Source: Yarrowia lipolytica (taxonomy: Eukaryota; Ascomycota; Dipodascomycetes; Dipodascales). From it: a stretch of 64,000 nt of DNA. A model generated the notes under the pieces. That model was not told the DNA's origin and made no database searches. It saw only the letters and a list, made by a program, of their open reading frames with translations. The translations under genes were made by a program, and so were the position numbers. The stretch is from the NCBI RefSeq assembly GCF_001761485.1, contig NC_090771.1, forward strand, positions 1,302,001 through 1,366,000. Reading direction: 5' to 3'. This document shows positions 1 through 11,137 of the stretch, one piece after another; the stretch's first letter is position 1; each line of letters starts with the position of its first letter.

Positions 1-54
1 ATGGCTCTGATTCGCAAGGGTCCCTTCTCGATGGCCCCATTGCGTTGGGTTTAA
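1..54 (+). CDS. Possible 3' end of a gene entering from the left
   Basis: Reading from base 1 gives 17 sense codons and then TAA at 52-54. The codons (GCT, CTG, ATT, AAG, GGT, CCC, TTC, TCG, GCC) match the preferred set of the clear genes in this window, so this may be the tail of a protein whose body lies outside it. The stretch is too short to identify. It could also be chance, since the first codon happens to be ATG. Confidence 0.3.
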   Translation: MALIRKGPFSMAPLRWV

Positions 55-509
55 CCCTATCGCGGCTTGTCATAGGTCCGGTCCTTATCTGTCTCGGAAT
101 GCATGCGGACGATGAGATGGACAAAGGAAGAAGGGAAGACAAGAAAGATGAAACTAAAGGAGAAAGACGGACCCGTAACAGCCACCTGAGTCACCAACTA
201 CGGCCGTTCCACGCTACACCACTACAAACGACAACAACACATGTCTATAATCTATTATACATCAGCTGGTGTCTTGGGATATATCAGCTGTCCAGCAGTG
301 CTGGAAGGCTACACTGTAACACGAGTGCTTGTTCTTGTAGTAAGGTCACCACGTTGTTTTAGCTCTCAGTAATCACCAGATATCTCGCTGTGGGTTTCCT
401 TTGGGGTGTGGTTTTTGTGTTTTCGTGGATGTAGAGTTGGAAGAGGAACTCTGATAGACCCATTATGAGGTCAAACCCAGTAAGTGCCGTCGTCCCAACC
501 CTGTGATTG
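55..509. other. Intergenic region, nothing identified
   Basis: This holds the presumed 3' flanks of the gene ending at 54 and of the minus-strand glucosyltransferase ending at 510. The only long frame (45-362) has no coding-like composition. No RNA gene or repeat was seen. Confidence 0.5.
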
Positions 510-2177
510 TCAATTGAGATCAATCTCTTCGGCAGACAGGTCTGCATTGATCCGGAACGGCTTGTTTCTCCAGAAAACCTGCTGACCAAGCATGGCCATG
601 GTCCAGATGGGCAGGGCTAAGGACTCTCTGAGTAGCCAGACGGAGATCCAGTGGAGCGCGAAACGCGACTCGAAGGGCCCATTTACGTTCTTGCCCTTGC
701 CCAGCAGACTAGGGGTGTTGAGCTGATGCTTGTTGGTGTAGAACCGCTTGGCAAAGTAGGGAATGGTCTGGTTCGGCTTGGGGCGGTCCAGGTTGCTGAA
801 ACTGAGCAGGTTGTGGAAATGGAAGTAGTCAGACAGACACCACAGAGCCATATGGATGAAGAAGAAGGGCCAGGAGAAATAGCCGCCCTTGAAGATGAGC
901 GAGTAGCCCACTGAGCCGATGATTCCACAAAGAATGGACTCAGTGGTGGGTTCCAGCAGAGTGGCGGCCAGAACCATGAACTTTCTGACTCGCAGCCAAC
1001 GAACTCGTCGCTGGACATAGCCTGCCAGAGTCACTTTGGCCAGGGGTTGCACGACCGAGTCACTGGTCATGGCCGTTCGTCCACCCTCTCCCCACAGAGC
1101 CTCAGCGATCATATTGTCTTCAGCAATATACTTTGCAAACTGCTGCAGACCCGTGTTCTCTTCTGTATCGTGGGTAGGCGAGTTTGACCGCGAATGAGGC
1201 GTCGTGGAGTGCACTGCCGACGACGAGATGGTCTGAGACTCGGCAGTAGGAGGCGAGATTGCCAGCGATTCGGGATTGCCACCCACAGCCGGCTGCACGA
1301 CCTTGGCAGCGCTCATGGCTGCCCATTGCGTGAAGGGGTTGAATGTGCTGGGATTGAAGCTCTTGGCAGCCTTGTTGAGCGAGCTTCGACGGTACATGTT
1401 GGACTTGCCCATGACGCAGGGAGCCAGAGCGGCCCAATTGATGGCCGTGTAGAACTTGGAGTGGGCTGTGAGCATGAACATTTCGTCGAGCTCGGCTCCC
1501 ACGCCATCGTCAATGGCCACACAGACAGGCAGGTGGTGGACGAGTTCCACGGTGCGGTTTTCGATGAATTTGTCAACGGATCGGGCCATGGCAGATCGGG
1601 TGACCCACACGTTGGCGTCTAGAACCCAGACAATGTCGTACTTGGCCCGCTGGTACGCCTTGACCAGATTGTTGACCTTGGGGTTGGGTCCATAGTGGGC
1701 TGATCCGACCAGAAGACGGGCATCCACATTGGGGTAGCGCGCAATGAGCTGTTCTACAATGGGGATGGCTGGATCATCGGCCATCTCCACGGCGAAGATG
1801 ATCTCAAATAGAGGGTAATCCTGCTCAAACGCAGCCATCAGACACGTTTCCATTTCGGGATCAATGCCCTTGAGCGGACGCAAAATGGACACGCCCGGAG
1901 GATTGGTCATTGAGGGGGACCGTGGAGCATCGGCCACCGTGTTGCGTTTGTACACCAACGTGATTCCAACCGTGCTGAGAAAAATGATGAGACAGTACCA
2001 CACCAGACAGATCCATCCTGTGATAGTGCCAGCTGTCGACGTTGCTGAAGAGAGCGCTGGTGTGTGAGTTGGTAATGCGTATGTGTCACTTGTTGTTGGG
2101 GAGGCCGACGCTATAGCGGTCGCCGTGGCTGTAGCTATTGCCGTAGCTGTCGAGACGACTATCGATTTGATGTCCAT
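510..2177 (-). CDS. Ceramide glucosyltransferase (glucosylceramide synthase)
   Basis: Transfers glucose from UDP-glucose to ceramide on Golgi/ER membranes to make glucosylceramide, a sphingolipid present in many fungi but absent from S. cerevisiae. The 555-residue product has a Ser/Thr/Ala-rich N-terminus, a membrane segment at about 53-76, and a GT21-type catalytic domain. The family motifs are visible: Asp134/Asp135 region (D1), PNPKVNNL near 164-171, DANVW with Asp187 (D2), EDN with Asp354 (D3), and QRRVRW at 389-394, which is the (Q/R)xxRW signature. Between D2 and D3 lies a Ser/Pro-rich insertion (about 290-345) that is longer than in animal enzymes. Two further hydrophobic segments close the protein. 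The ATG at 2177 is well placed, and a CACGTGA element lies 22 bases upstream. The family assignment is firm; the insertion's role is unknown. Confidence 0.93.
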   Translation of the reverse strand: MDIKSIVVSTATAIATATATAIASASPTTSDTYALPTHTPALSSATSTAGTITGWICLVWYCLIIFLSTVGITLVYKRNTVADAPRSPSMTNPPGVSILRPLKGIDPEMETCLMAAFEQDYPLFEIIFAVEMADDPAIPIVEQLIARYPNVDARLLVGSAHYGPNPKVNNLVKAYQRAKYDIVWVLDANVWVTRSAMARSVDKFIENRTVELVHHLPVCVAIDDGVGAELDEMFMLTAHSKFYTAINWAALAPCVMGKSNMYRRSSLNKAAKSFNPSTFNPFTQWAAMSAAKVVQPAVGGNPESLAISPPTAESQTISSSAVHSTTPHSRSNSPTHDTEENTGLQQFAKYIAEDNMIAEALWGEGGRTAMTSDSVVQPLAKVTLAGYVQRRVRWLRVRKFMVLAATLLEPTTESILCGIIGSVGYSLIFKGGYFSWPFFFIHMALWCLSDYFHFHNLLSFSNLDRPKPNQTIPYFAKRFYTNKHQLNTPSLLGKGKNVNGPFESRFALHWISVWLLRESLALPIWTMAMLGQQVFWRNKPFRINADLSAEEIDLN

Positions 2178-4971
2178 GTGTCTTGGGGAAGGCGCTGGAT
2201 CACGTGAGAAGCGAACGAGAGGCGATCAAGAAGCAAAGGGGAGAAAGAAGACTTGATTCAAAGTGTGTTCATGCCAGCTCCACTCCAGGCAGTCGTGTTT
2301 GCGTCCTGTTTTTGCGTCCTGAAAAAAAAAAAAAATAACTTCCTAAACACGTTGAGTTACAGTTCACATGCAAAGTGGGTGGCTAATGAATTCCGGGAAA
2401 GTGAGAAAGAGTGGAGTCGTAGAAGAAACTGTTGAAAGGGATTAGAAAAATGGAAGGTCACGTGACGTATACACAGGCGGCAGCGATATTATTTCAGCTC
2501 TTTCCAGTTCAAAATTCGTTTGGTTACCGTTCCAGTGGGCTCTGCCATATCACCCTTCCAACCGTTCCGTACTGGTAGTATTACTATCACGAGGCACTAT
2601 GTACGGACGTACAGGAACATGCTCTCTGTGGAGCTACAGTACAAGTAGCTACTGTACGACCAATGAGGCAGGCAAGTACGCATTTTTTTTTAAGACCACT
2701 ATTTAAGCTGGTACAACTTCTCCGATGTGACGGCAAAAGTGGTGTATATATATAGGTGTTTGCAGCCGTCTCTCTCACCTTTACACACAGCTTACTACAC
2801 CACAATGTAGTCGATATCCCACCGCCTTGGTACCACCTTTCCCGGACATAGCACTGCCCAGACGTATCACGTTGGTACCGTTCTCAGGCACGTTAATCGC
2901 GCAGGGTGAAGGGGCGATATTATGACAGGGAGGCTTGGTACGATGGGGGTGGGAGGCGGGGGAAGTAAGCGAGACAGGCATCGAGAGCTGTACGGGGTGT
3001 GTGGATTATGTAATCAATAATGGTGGTGGAACTGCGACTGAGGAGTACATATTGTGGTTGAGAAAGAGAATCGTAGCATGGTGAGAAGTAGTCATGCAAG
3101 GAGATGTCGGACGTGTGTTTGGTGATGGTCACGTGATAAGTAAGACCAGGGTCTACAGTTACTGGTACTGTACTACTTGTAGTACTGTACGTGTATGTAC
3201 TGTTCACAGTTGTTCTTTCCTTTCAACTCACGCAGTCTTGAACACGCAGGATGCAGCTAAGTGTCAGAAAAGAGATTTTTAGTAGAGATTTTGAAAGTAT
3301 ATATGAATATATATATACGATATTGTAATCTACAATATATATATATATATATATTATGCTAACTAATTAAAAGAGTATCAAAAGATTCAAGAGATCAAGG
3401 GAGGTAGAATGATGCCATGATTATACAACTTCGGTGAATTGCGGGTGATTTATAATAATGAGGGTTGAGTCGAGATCGATATATTGTAGTCATGATGTTT
3501 CTATTGAAGATCATAAGTATTATTGATGTGATATAGTTAATTAACAACTTACAACCCACTTCTAGGGACACGGCGTTCCGATAGTAGCACACACCAGAAG
3601 GGTGTGTGCTTGCTCATTCACCAGAAAAGAGATTCTAGATCAGTGGATAAAACTATCTACAGGATGGACATCTCGTCTACGACCCAGCTGATTCCTCTCA
3701 TTACTATGTGGTGACATCTCATCATTATGTGAGGAATTAGCCAGGTATTACCCCACCGGGTATTACCTTCAACAGTACGGGAGATTATATTCTATATTTC
3801 AGGGATCTACAGTAAGTACGGAAAGATTATATGTTTTCAAAAACGAGGTCAATATTTCACTTTTGTCCTTCTAGTCAATTTTAGTTGGGATTTTACTCAG
3901 GGTTTTAGTTGACATTCAGTAGAAGCAGAGCGAGAATCGCACTGTACAATACATTGAAGATCGATAAAAAAGCAGAGATATACAAGTAGAAAGAGATATA
4001 CAATGCAGAAAAAAAAAACAACAAGTGGAAACATTCCCCAACGCCATATACCCCTAAAAACACTCTCTAACAACCCCATGATATCCCTACTCGTACTTGA
4101 CGGGAGTTATCAGCCTCCCTCATGCACCTACGGTTCAGTTCCAGAAATATTGTCAGAAAAAGACTCGCAAATCCATCACCTCACGTCTGTCCCTCACTTC
4201 GGTGGTTATCTGACTCCACGTTTCAAGCAGCCAACCGTATTCCGTCAATCTATAGCTTTCTAACGGGGTGTTCCTATAGAAACGGCCAACTCCTATTGCT
4301 ACAAGATGGGCATATCAGTAGCCACTCATAGGTCATTAGAGGGTTCACCGTACAGTACGAGTAGTTCGCTCCATTGAAGCACGACACCGGCACTGGTACT
4401 AGTACCGGTAGGTAAAGCTGTTATAGCCACACCTCTTCGTCTCAGCACCACAAGGGACGCATACTTCTGTCGCTCATGACTCGTACTCGTACTGTCTACA
4501 GTAATACACTCAGCCACTCATAAGTGGGGTCTATGGCAGTCTTCAATATCTGTTGATGACCTTGGATTTTTGCCGTTCAAGTCTCCAGCTACAGACATGT
4601 TCCTTACCACTCAGATTATGGACTTTTCTTCCCCCAAAACCCCCCCGAACCCCCCCACAAAACCAGCACCTCCACTCTTCTCTGGCGCTCGCCCAAGCCG
4701 CTTTTAGACTTTCGGGCAAGTTGGAAATTCCGGCAGGGCCGTAGGACGCTATCTTGCGTGCGTCCTAGCGGCACGTCACAAGAGACGCCGATGATAACGA
4801 GACGTGATCGCGAGGTGGATGACAGGATGATGGATTGACGGGCGACACGTACCCAAGTTACACAACCGACGACACAGACAAAAGACAATAGTTGCGCAAA
4901 CACAAGCACCCAGACGACCACAAACAACAGAGACAAGACTGCTACCAAAGGTCACGCACGGTTGGATCACC
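2178..4971. other. Intergenic region (about 2.8 kb) between divergent genes
   Basis: This serves as the promoter region for the glucosyltransferase (-) and the Zn2Cys6 gene (+). It contains CACGTGA-type motifs near 2200, 2459 and 3130, short A-runs, and an AT-rich dinucleotide tract with a small hairpin at 3298-3356. The short open frames here have no recognisable products. Confidence 0.6.
3298..3356. repeat. TA dinucleotide tract with a perfect 8-bp inverted repeat
   Basis: Two TA runs flank the inverted repeat ATATTGTA / TACAATAT (3320-3327 and 3331-3338) with a 3-base loop. It could extrude as a cruciform. There is no sign that it is a gene terminator, as no gene ends nearby. Confidence 0.7.
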
Positions 4972-7230
4972 ATGAAACGAAAAATGGAGGAAGATATACC
5001 TACGCCGACCGAGCCACCGTCAGCCAAACAGCCGCGACAATCAATGGCGCGCTCGGTGTCGGCGTGTGTTCGGTGCAGAAAACGAAAGTCGAAATGTGAC
5101 CAAAAGTTCCCGTCGTGTTCACGGTGTCTGGCGGCGGGAGTGGTGTGTATGGGGCTGGACGCGGCCACCAAACGCGAGATTCCTCGAAGCTACGTGTCGC
5201 ATTTGGAGTCGCGTATAGCGGCGCTGGAGGGCAAGTTGGACGACGCCGGAATCGATTACTCCGATCTAGATACCCCTGCTGCTTCTGTCCCCATCCCCAA
5301 GCCGATCCAAACAACAGGAACAGCTACCACGCCAACCACGTCTTCGACAGCTACCCACGAAGACGGCAAAAACACAGCGCCTGTGGCAGATCTCATGGAA
5401 AATGTTGAAAAGGCGTCACGTGCCAGCCACTCTAGCACAGGACAGGATCTGTCGTTTGCAAAACTGCTGTTGACGGCCGTCAAGCTCAGAGCAAAGACAA
5501 AAAGCGACAGAACCACGCCGACAACGACCCAGACCCAATACGAGGCATGTAAGACGTTGCCGAGCAAAAGGGACGCCGAAAAACGCCTCTCGCAGTACTT
5601 TTGCCAGGCCAATTCTCAGATTCCCATTTTCCACCGCGAACTGTTCATCAAAAACTACTTTGTGCCAATTTATGGCCCCTTCAGTCCAGGAATCAGTTTG
5701 GCTTCAGACTATACGACTGTTGAAGTCGATGCTGGTGAAGCTCAGCCAGTAGAACAGCCAATAATCACGTCAGATACACCCCAGATTCCACTCTACTTTC
5801 TGTTCATCGTGTTTGGATGCGCAACGAGCGTGCACCAACAACTGTACCCCGCGGGAGTGAGTGAATCGTACCACCAAGCAGCCATGGAACATATAGACTC
5901 TGCGTTTGCCAGTGCTAATCGTCTGGAAGCGCTACAAGCCATGCTGGTGCTCTGTCTCTTCTCCATCATGCGTCCCACCGTTCCAGGAGTCTGGTACACT
6001 CTTAGTATGGCCCTGAGACTGTGCATAGATCTGGGCTTGCACATTGAGACTTCCAACAACCGAGTGACCGACGGGTTCGACCTCGATATGCGAAGACGGC
6101 TCTTTTGGTGCACGTATATGCTTGATCGGCAAATCTGTGTCTACCTAGGCCGCCCCTTTGGCATTCCCGAAGACTCGATCCGAGTGCCCTTCTTCTCCGA
6201 GCTCGACGATTCGCTCATTGTGCCTCGAAACAACGTCGATTACTCGCTTATGACGTCGCCAGGCGGTATCAAGTCGTATAAGTACATTTCTCTGGCTTTT
6301 GCAAGGGTCAGACAGATCCAGGCCGAGATCCAACGCATGATGTTTGAGTTCACCGAGATTCCACGACGGTTTGCGACGTTTGCAGACTGGTTTCAGGACG
6401 TGTGTACCCGGCTGGACGAGTGGATGGACTCGTGTCCAAACACAAACTTGCAGACCAACTGCGGTTTCACCACCACGTTTTTTGCACTCAATTACCACCA
6501 ATCGCGTCTCCTGTTGTATGGAGTGGGCCCCAAGAACCCTTCTCCTTCAGCTTACTCTCTGGAATGTGTGCTAGAGGCTAGCAAGGGCATCATGACCAAG
6601 TACCACAGTCTACACCAGATCATGTCTATCAACTACACGTGGGTGGCTGTTCACAACCTGTTTATTGCCGGTACATGCTTTCTTTATGCCGTGTATAACT
6701 CGTTGGTGTCTGGCCAGCAGCTAATTAGCAGAGAAGACTACGAAACGGTGTCTAAACAGTGTGTGGTGGTTCTGGATTCGCTGATTGGCCGATGTAATGC
6801 TGCTCAGGTGTGCCATGACACCTTTGAGCTCCTCTCTGCAGCAGTATTCAAAATGTGCTTCAAGGGAGGCAGTGTGCTTCGCAAAGTGAGCAAAGATGGA
6901 CTAGTGGAAGTGATCCAAAACCACGACAAGCGGTTCAGCCACCTGGGAGCGCTGGTGGAACAGGTTCCCGACAACTGGAACGACGATAGAAGGAAAAAAC
7001 ACCAAAAGCCTGTGGAGGTGCCTGTGCCTGACCTTGACGACTTTTTCAAGGAGGCTCAAAACCCGCCCAATATGGAGATGACGGCGTCTCTGGAGGAGCC
7101 TCTGCCGTATGCATACTCGGGAGAAGTCTCGCCACAGCAGGAGGACTTATACTCGCTCATGAGTGAGGTTCCTCTGGGAAGTATCTGGGATCAGTATTTT
7201 AAGGAGGGCGCAGGAGGAGGTCCTAGGTAG
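4972..7230 (+). CDS. Zn2Cys6 transcription factor, Ppr1/UaY-like DNA-binding domain
   Basis: A 752-residue fungal binuclear-zinc regulator, acting in the nucleus. The cluster CysX2CysX6CysX6CysX2CysX6Cys is complete at Cys32, 35, 42, 49, 52 and 59. It is followed by a linker (GLDAATKREIPRSYV) and a short coiled coil at about 75-92. This linker and helix pattern is what is known for S. cerevisiae Ppr1 (pyrimidine pathway) and Aspergillus UaY (purine use). The middle region, about 205-480, has the hydrophobic fungal-specific transcription-factor domain, including an RRRLFWCTYMLDRQ segment. The C-terminus is acidic (DLDDFF, EEPLPYAY, EDLYSLMSEV), plausibly an activation region. Assignment to the class is secure. 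The Ppr1/UaY relationship rests on the DNA-binding segment only, so the target pathway is inferred. It ends tail-to-tail with the F-box gene, 241 bases away. Confidence 0.9.
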   Translation: MKRKMEEDIPTPTEPPSAKQPRQSMARSVSACVRCRKRKSKCDQKFPSCSRCLAAGVVCMGLDAATKREIPRSYVSHLESRIAALEGKLDDAGIDYSDLDTPAASVPIPKPIQTTGTATTPTTSSTATHEDGKNTAPVADLMENVEKASRASHSSTGQDLSFAKLLLTAVKLRAKTKSDRTTPTTTQTQYEACKTLPSKRDAEKRLSQYFCQANSQIPIFHRELFIKNYFVPIYGPFSPGISLASDYTTVEVDAGEAQPVEQPIITSDTPQIPLYFLFIVFGCATSVHQQLYPAGVSESYHQAAMEHIDSAFASANRLEALQAMLVLCLFSIMRPTVPGVWYTLSMALRLCIDLGLHIETSNNRVTDGFDLDMRRRLFWCTYMLDRQICVYLGRPFGIPEDSIRVPFFSELDDSLIVPRNNVDYSLMTSPGGIKSYKYISLAFARVRQIQAEIQRMMFEFTEIPRRFATFADWFQDVCTRLDEWMDSCPNTNLQTNCGFTTTFFALNYHQSRLLLYGVGPKNPSPSAYSLECVLEASKGIMTKYHSLHQIMSINYTWVAVHNLFIAGTCFLYAVYNSLVSGQQLISREDYETVSKQCVVVLDSLIGRCNAAQVCHDTFELLSAAVFKMCFKGGSVLRKVSKDGLVEVIQNHDKRFSHLGALVEQVPDNWNDDRRKKHQKPVEVPVPDLDDFFKEAQNPPNMEMTASLEEPLPYAYSGEVSPQQEDLYSLMSEVPLGSIWDQYFKEGAGGGPR

Positions 7231-7471
7231 TGTATAGAATATTTATAACGAGCATGAGCTAAGCAAATGTCCACGAGCGATTGTGAATGAAGACTGGGTG
7301 GGTTTTTGTATCTATTATAAATATAAGTACAAACAATGCACATTTCAGAACCTCATAACAGAAGGTTCTACGCGCTACCCAGTTACGAGTAATTTACTGG
7401 TTATTTCGAACATCTTCCACCCAAGGTGTCTGAGATTCGAATTTCCTACAGTATAGCACCAACCGAGTATA

Positions 7472-9280
7472 TCATCTTTGTCCTTCCATCTGTTGCAACA
7501 CCTCGTGATGCATGTCCCTAATCTCCTCTGCGCCCATGATTCTCGCCTGGAAATTGTAGTCGACGAAGCCGGCAAAGACCTCAATGTGGTTCTGCCGTTG
7601 CCAGTCACGGGGAGTCACAATATCGGTCACAATTCCAGAGGCCAAATCGATAACGTGCAGACCTGAGATGAGGCCCGTCTTTCCTAGGACAAATTGGGTG
7701 GAGTTCCGCGATACACTGCCTTGTCGAGTTTGCAATGAGGTCAGCCCGGTGATGGCACTGTCGGCTCGATAGTACACCCGGTCCGGAGACGCGAGGTCCA
7801 CAAAGGTAGGAACTACAAACTGTCTCGAAGGAACTCCCTTCTTCCACCAAATGAGACCGTTGTAGGATGCGACGGGGCTTGAGTCTTGTGAAACTGCCGC
7901 ATAATCTACCATTTGCCGTGTTTCCAAGTTGGCTAACCAGAATTGGCGCCGATCAGTCTGTCTCCATTCCCGGAGTGTTTCTGTTGTTACAAGAACACCA
8001 CCCATTTCTCTTGGCTCTTCACTTGTTCCGTGAAAGTAGAAACCGTGATCAAAGTGAGGCTTGTCTCGAGGAACTGCGTAAACCTGACCTGTATTCAGGT
8101 ACAGGGCCACGAACGACTCGGTAATGGTCAGAGGTTCGAATTCGAGAAAGTCCTGGGACTTGATGGAGGGTGGAAGGGTCACCTCGAGATCCCTGCACTT
8201 GATGACTGTTTTGTCGTGATCCTCAGCCACCACTACAGGGAACACTTCGTGTTCGAGACTCTCTAGCGTCAATTGACTCCTCACATAGGTATGTTCATCG
8301 CCACCCACTTTTATGGACTCGGTTAAGATATCTCCCGAGTTGTCCGTCAAGCCCGTGAAGTTGCTGGGCAGGGGTTCATCACCTTTGATTTCGAGTCCTA
8401 TGACAGTTCTGCGTTCCTCCTTCTTTGCAGACACGTCAATGTCGTCTACGGACTCTGCCGACTGCCATGATCGGAGACGAGCAACAAACACCAACACACA
8501 ATCTGTCCATGAGTTGAAGTCATCCACGGGTTCGGTCCACGGGTTCCGAGCCTTCATCTGGGCTCGGAAATCGACCTCTTGGAACGCGGTGTACCATGCT
8601 GAGCTGACTTCCCGAAGACTGACACATGTTTCTAGGTCGGCAGCTTCATAGATCAATCTCATGATTTCCTGGGGAAGATAGGAGCCGATGCTTGCGGTGC
8701 TTTCAGGTCTGGTGGCATCTGAAGAGGTCATGCAGATCGGCCTTACCGTTCTGTCCAGTACCACGTGGTTTCCAAATGGTGCCAGATGGTCTTCCCAAAA
8801 CTGCCGGCGACCAGCTTCGTTCTCACAGCCGCGCATGATTTTCAACAGACCGGTTTGCAACATGATTTGTTCCTGCTGGGCGAATCCTGTTGCATTTTGG
8901 TTAATGAGATCCCACTTGAGTTTGACCTGAACTAGCTCCGTCTCTTCCCCGTAGGCAGCAAGTACCTGGCTCATCTTATCCAGCACGGAAAGATGCTCTT
9001 GCAGTTTATCCAGCATGGCGTTTCGACTAGCCCTTTCTGTGTCCCGTATGTAATCGTAGCCTGTCCTGAGCTGAAGGGCCCGATCACAGCATTCCGCATA
9101 CGTAGCGCTTGGACAGAAGGGAATCTCCGCGATCAGCCCCTTCATGGACTTGTTGAATTTCTCCATGCTTGCCATTAGGTCAATGAGCAGCTGCTCTTCA
9201 TGCTCGGCCCTGTGTCTTCCGAGAGTAGAGATGAGATCCAACACGTTAGCTCGGGTTTCACTGGCATCTGGGGTATCCAT
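7472..9280 (-). CDS. F-box domain protein, substrate unknown
   Basis: The start at 9280 is the first ATG of the frame; the open frame extends further upstream only through non-ATG codons. The product is 602 residues. Residues 1-165 look helical and coiled-coil-prone, with many Glu, Lys, Leu and Gln. An F-box follows at about 202-240 (LPQEIMRLIYEAADLETC, then LREVSSAW), the motif that binds Skp1 in SCF ubiquitin ligases. The remaining 360 residues contain no WD40 or leucine-rich repeats I can recognise. Their alternating beta-like pattern could be a divergent propeller. The protein is probably a substrate receptor of an SCF complex. The substrate cannot be inferred. Confidence 0.75.
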   Translation of the reverse strand: MDTPDASETRANVLDLISTLGRHRAEHEEQLLIDLMASMEKFNKSMKGLIAEIPFCPSATYAECCDRALQLRTGYDYIRDTERASRNAMLDKLQEHLSVLDKMSQVLAAYGEETELVQVKLKWDLINQNATGFAQQEQIMLQTGLLKIMRGCENEAGRRQFWEDHLAPFGNHVVLDRTVRPICMTSSDATRPESTASIGSYLPQEIMRLIYEAADLETCVSLREVSSAWYTAFQEVDFRAQMKARNPWTEPVDDFNSWTDCVLVFVARLRSWQSAESVDDIDVSAKKEERRTVIGLEIKGDEPLPSNFTGLTDNSGDILTESIKVGGDEHTYVRSQLTLESLEHEVFPVVVAEDHDKTVIKCRDLEVTLPPSIKSQDFLEFEPLTITESFVALYLNTGQVYAVPRDKPHFDHGFYFHGTSEEPREMGGVLVTTETLREWRQTDRRQFWLANLETRQMVDYAAVSQDSSPVASYNGLIWWKKGVPSRQFVVPTFVDLASPDRVYYRADSAITGLTSLQTRQGSVSRNSTQFVLGKTGLISGLHVIDLASGIVTDIVTPRDWQRQNHIEVFAGFVDYNFQARIMGAEEIRDMHHEVLQQMEGQR

Positions 9281-9798
9281 AGTGTGTGTATAAGGACGAG
9301 TGAGATGACGATAAACCTTGGGAGAAGTGAGTTGCGAGATTGGTGACAATACAGATTGCAAAAATCGAACAACAGGATGAGTGTGAGACAACAGGAGACT
9401 ACAGTACAAAGATGGGTCAAACTACAACGACTCACTTGAGCTGACACGCTCATGACAATAAATATATTCAATGCAAGTTAGTAAATGTCGGGATTCATCG
9501 TATCAGAGATTGTAATGAACAATGACAGACACGACTGGGGTGCTGGATCAAATGGTGAGAATACTGCGTTCACGCGACATATCACGCAGTCACAGTCAGT
9601 TGTCCGAGCGACGTGATCACCCAGTAGCTCGAGTCGCTCAGTGAATGGAGAGGACAAGACACAGTCACTTTAGGTCACTGTAGCAGTTGCGGAGTCTCGA
9701 ACATAGCTCAATTAGCTAAGACAACCCGTGTTCATGAAAAATATGGACAATTTGACCGCGCACGTAGGTTGAGTTGTGAGACCCGGAAATCGGGACCC
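9281..9798. other. Intergenic region, nothing specific identified
   Basis: This 518-base stretch is the 5' flank of the F-box gene and the 3' flank of the small minus-strand gene ending at 9799. No RNA gene, repeat or further coding region was seen. Confidence 0.5.
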
Positions 9799-10269
9799 TC
9801 AACTTTCCTGTCCCAATCTGAGGGCCTCCTGTCTAACCAGTTTGAGCATGACATCTGCCTGCTGCGGCGAGATTCCCATTTGGCTCAGCACGTTCACCGC
9901 CACGACATCAATGTTGACATACGAGGGTGGCAATCCGTAGTCCTCTTCATTGTCCACCACCATGTGTCTAGGGATCACAATGTACACCATGATCATGGTT
10001 CCTTCCATGAGATGTTCGTGCAGACCGCTCTTAGCCATGCTCAGGGTCACCACTGCCTCGGGACGTTTGTCTTCGATGCCCTGGCGCAGCTTTTGGGCCT
10101 TCATCAACGCGTGCAGCTCTGGCACCTCCTTGAGCCGTAGAGTGTCGAATTCATGCGACTGAACAACGCCGAAAACGCGCACCGAGTCGCGGAAAATGTC
10201 GCGTCTGTCGCCCGTCGTTTTCCCGGCCACCAGACGAGCCAGCCGGGTCACTGATGTTGTCTGTGACAT
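9799..10269 (-). CDS. Conserved-looking small protein of unknown function
   Basis: A 156-residue frame starting at an ATG (10269), with coding-like composition and no membrane segment or signal peptide. The N-terminus is basic with Arg and Thr (RLARLVAGKTTGDRR), which could be a weak mitochondrial presequence or simply a basic tail. The middle has a hydrophobic beta-rich stretch (MIMVYIVIPRHMVV). The C-terminus is helical with a UBA-like feel (VLSQMGISPQQADVMLKLV). I do not recognise the family. Coding status is supported by length, an uninterrupted frame and amphipathic structure. Confidence 0.6.
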   Translation of the reverse strand: MSQTTSVTRLARLVAGKTTGDRRDIFRDSVRVFGVVQSHEFDTLRLKEVPELHALMKAQKLRQGIEDKRPEAVVTLSMAKSGLHEHLMEGTMIMVYIVIPRHMVVDNEEDYGLPPSYVNIDVVAVNVLSQMGISPQQADVMLKLVRQEALRLGQES

Positions 10270-11137
10270 GGGGTGAAGAAGAGTGGAGGATTAGGTTCGA
10301 TGTTGAAAAGATGAGGGAGGTGGTAGAATGGCATGCAGAGGAGGGAGGAAGATGGAATTTCAACGGGGGGATATTCCAGGAATCGCAACCATGTTGAAGG
10401 TGAGTATATTCAAATCGAAAGAAAACTGAGCAAGATTGAACAGCTATGATGTAGATATACTGCAACCTTAACAAGTATCATAAACTACAGTATGTACTGT
10501 ACTGTAGAAGAGAAGGGGGGTTTCTATCATGGCATGATGAGACTTGAAAAAGAGTAAAAATGGTATCGAATGATAGCCCAAGACAAGATGGGTACGCGCA
10601 ACCTATTATTGTGGCTCTATAATGAATGTTGAGATGTTGAGATGTAAGTCCGGTTTTCTTGAGTCCCGAGACCCAGAAGAAACGGCAATTGGGGTATAAA
10701 GACTTGATCGACTCCAAAGACACATAGACAGTGAACAGAACCACCTCTACTATCCTCTCATCTCACGATTAGTAGCATCAAAGTCTCCCTAACCATTATA
10801 CAAGACTACATGTACTGTAAACTACAAGTACATAAAACGCTCCGATGTTTGCTTCAAAAAGGAGTATTTTCCCTTCGTTCATGCTGTGTTCTACGGTAGT
10901 CGTCCGCAGGGAACAGTGAGTTCACGAAGACACACTCGGTCTTCGCTCAATGCACACTAGTACCGCGTTTGCACGCTCTCCTCTCAGGTCGATTCACAAG
11001 TGCGCTCTCAATAGAACCACATGTCGTTCTTCAAACCCGATGTTCGTTCGGTAAATAATCTATTAGTCATAATAACAAGACACATCGGCTTGCCAACATC
11101 CCCATGCAATAACTTAATATTCTCTGGTGCGTTTTCT
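10270..11137. other. Intergenic region, nothing specific identified
   Basis: About 870 bases between two minus-strand genes. It contains the promoter of the gene starting at 10269 and the 3' flank of RLP24. Short open frames are not coding-like. TACTGTA-type short repeats occur near 10490-10505. Confidence 0.5.
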
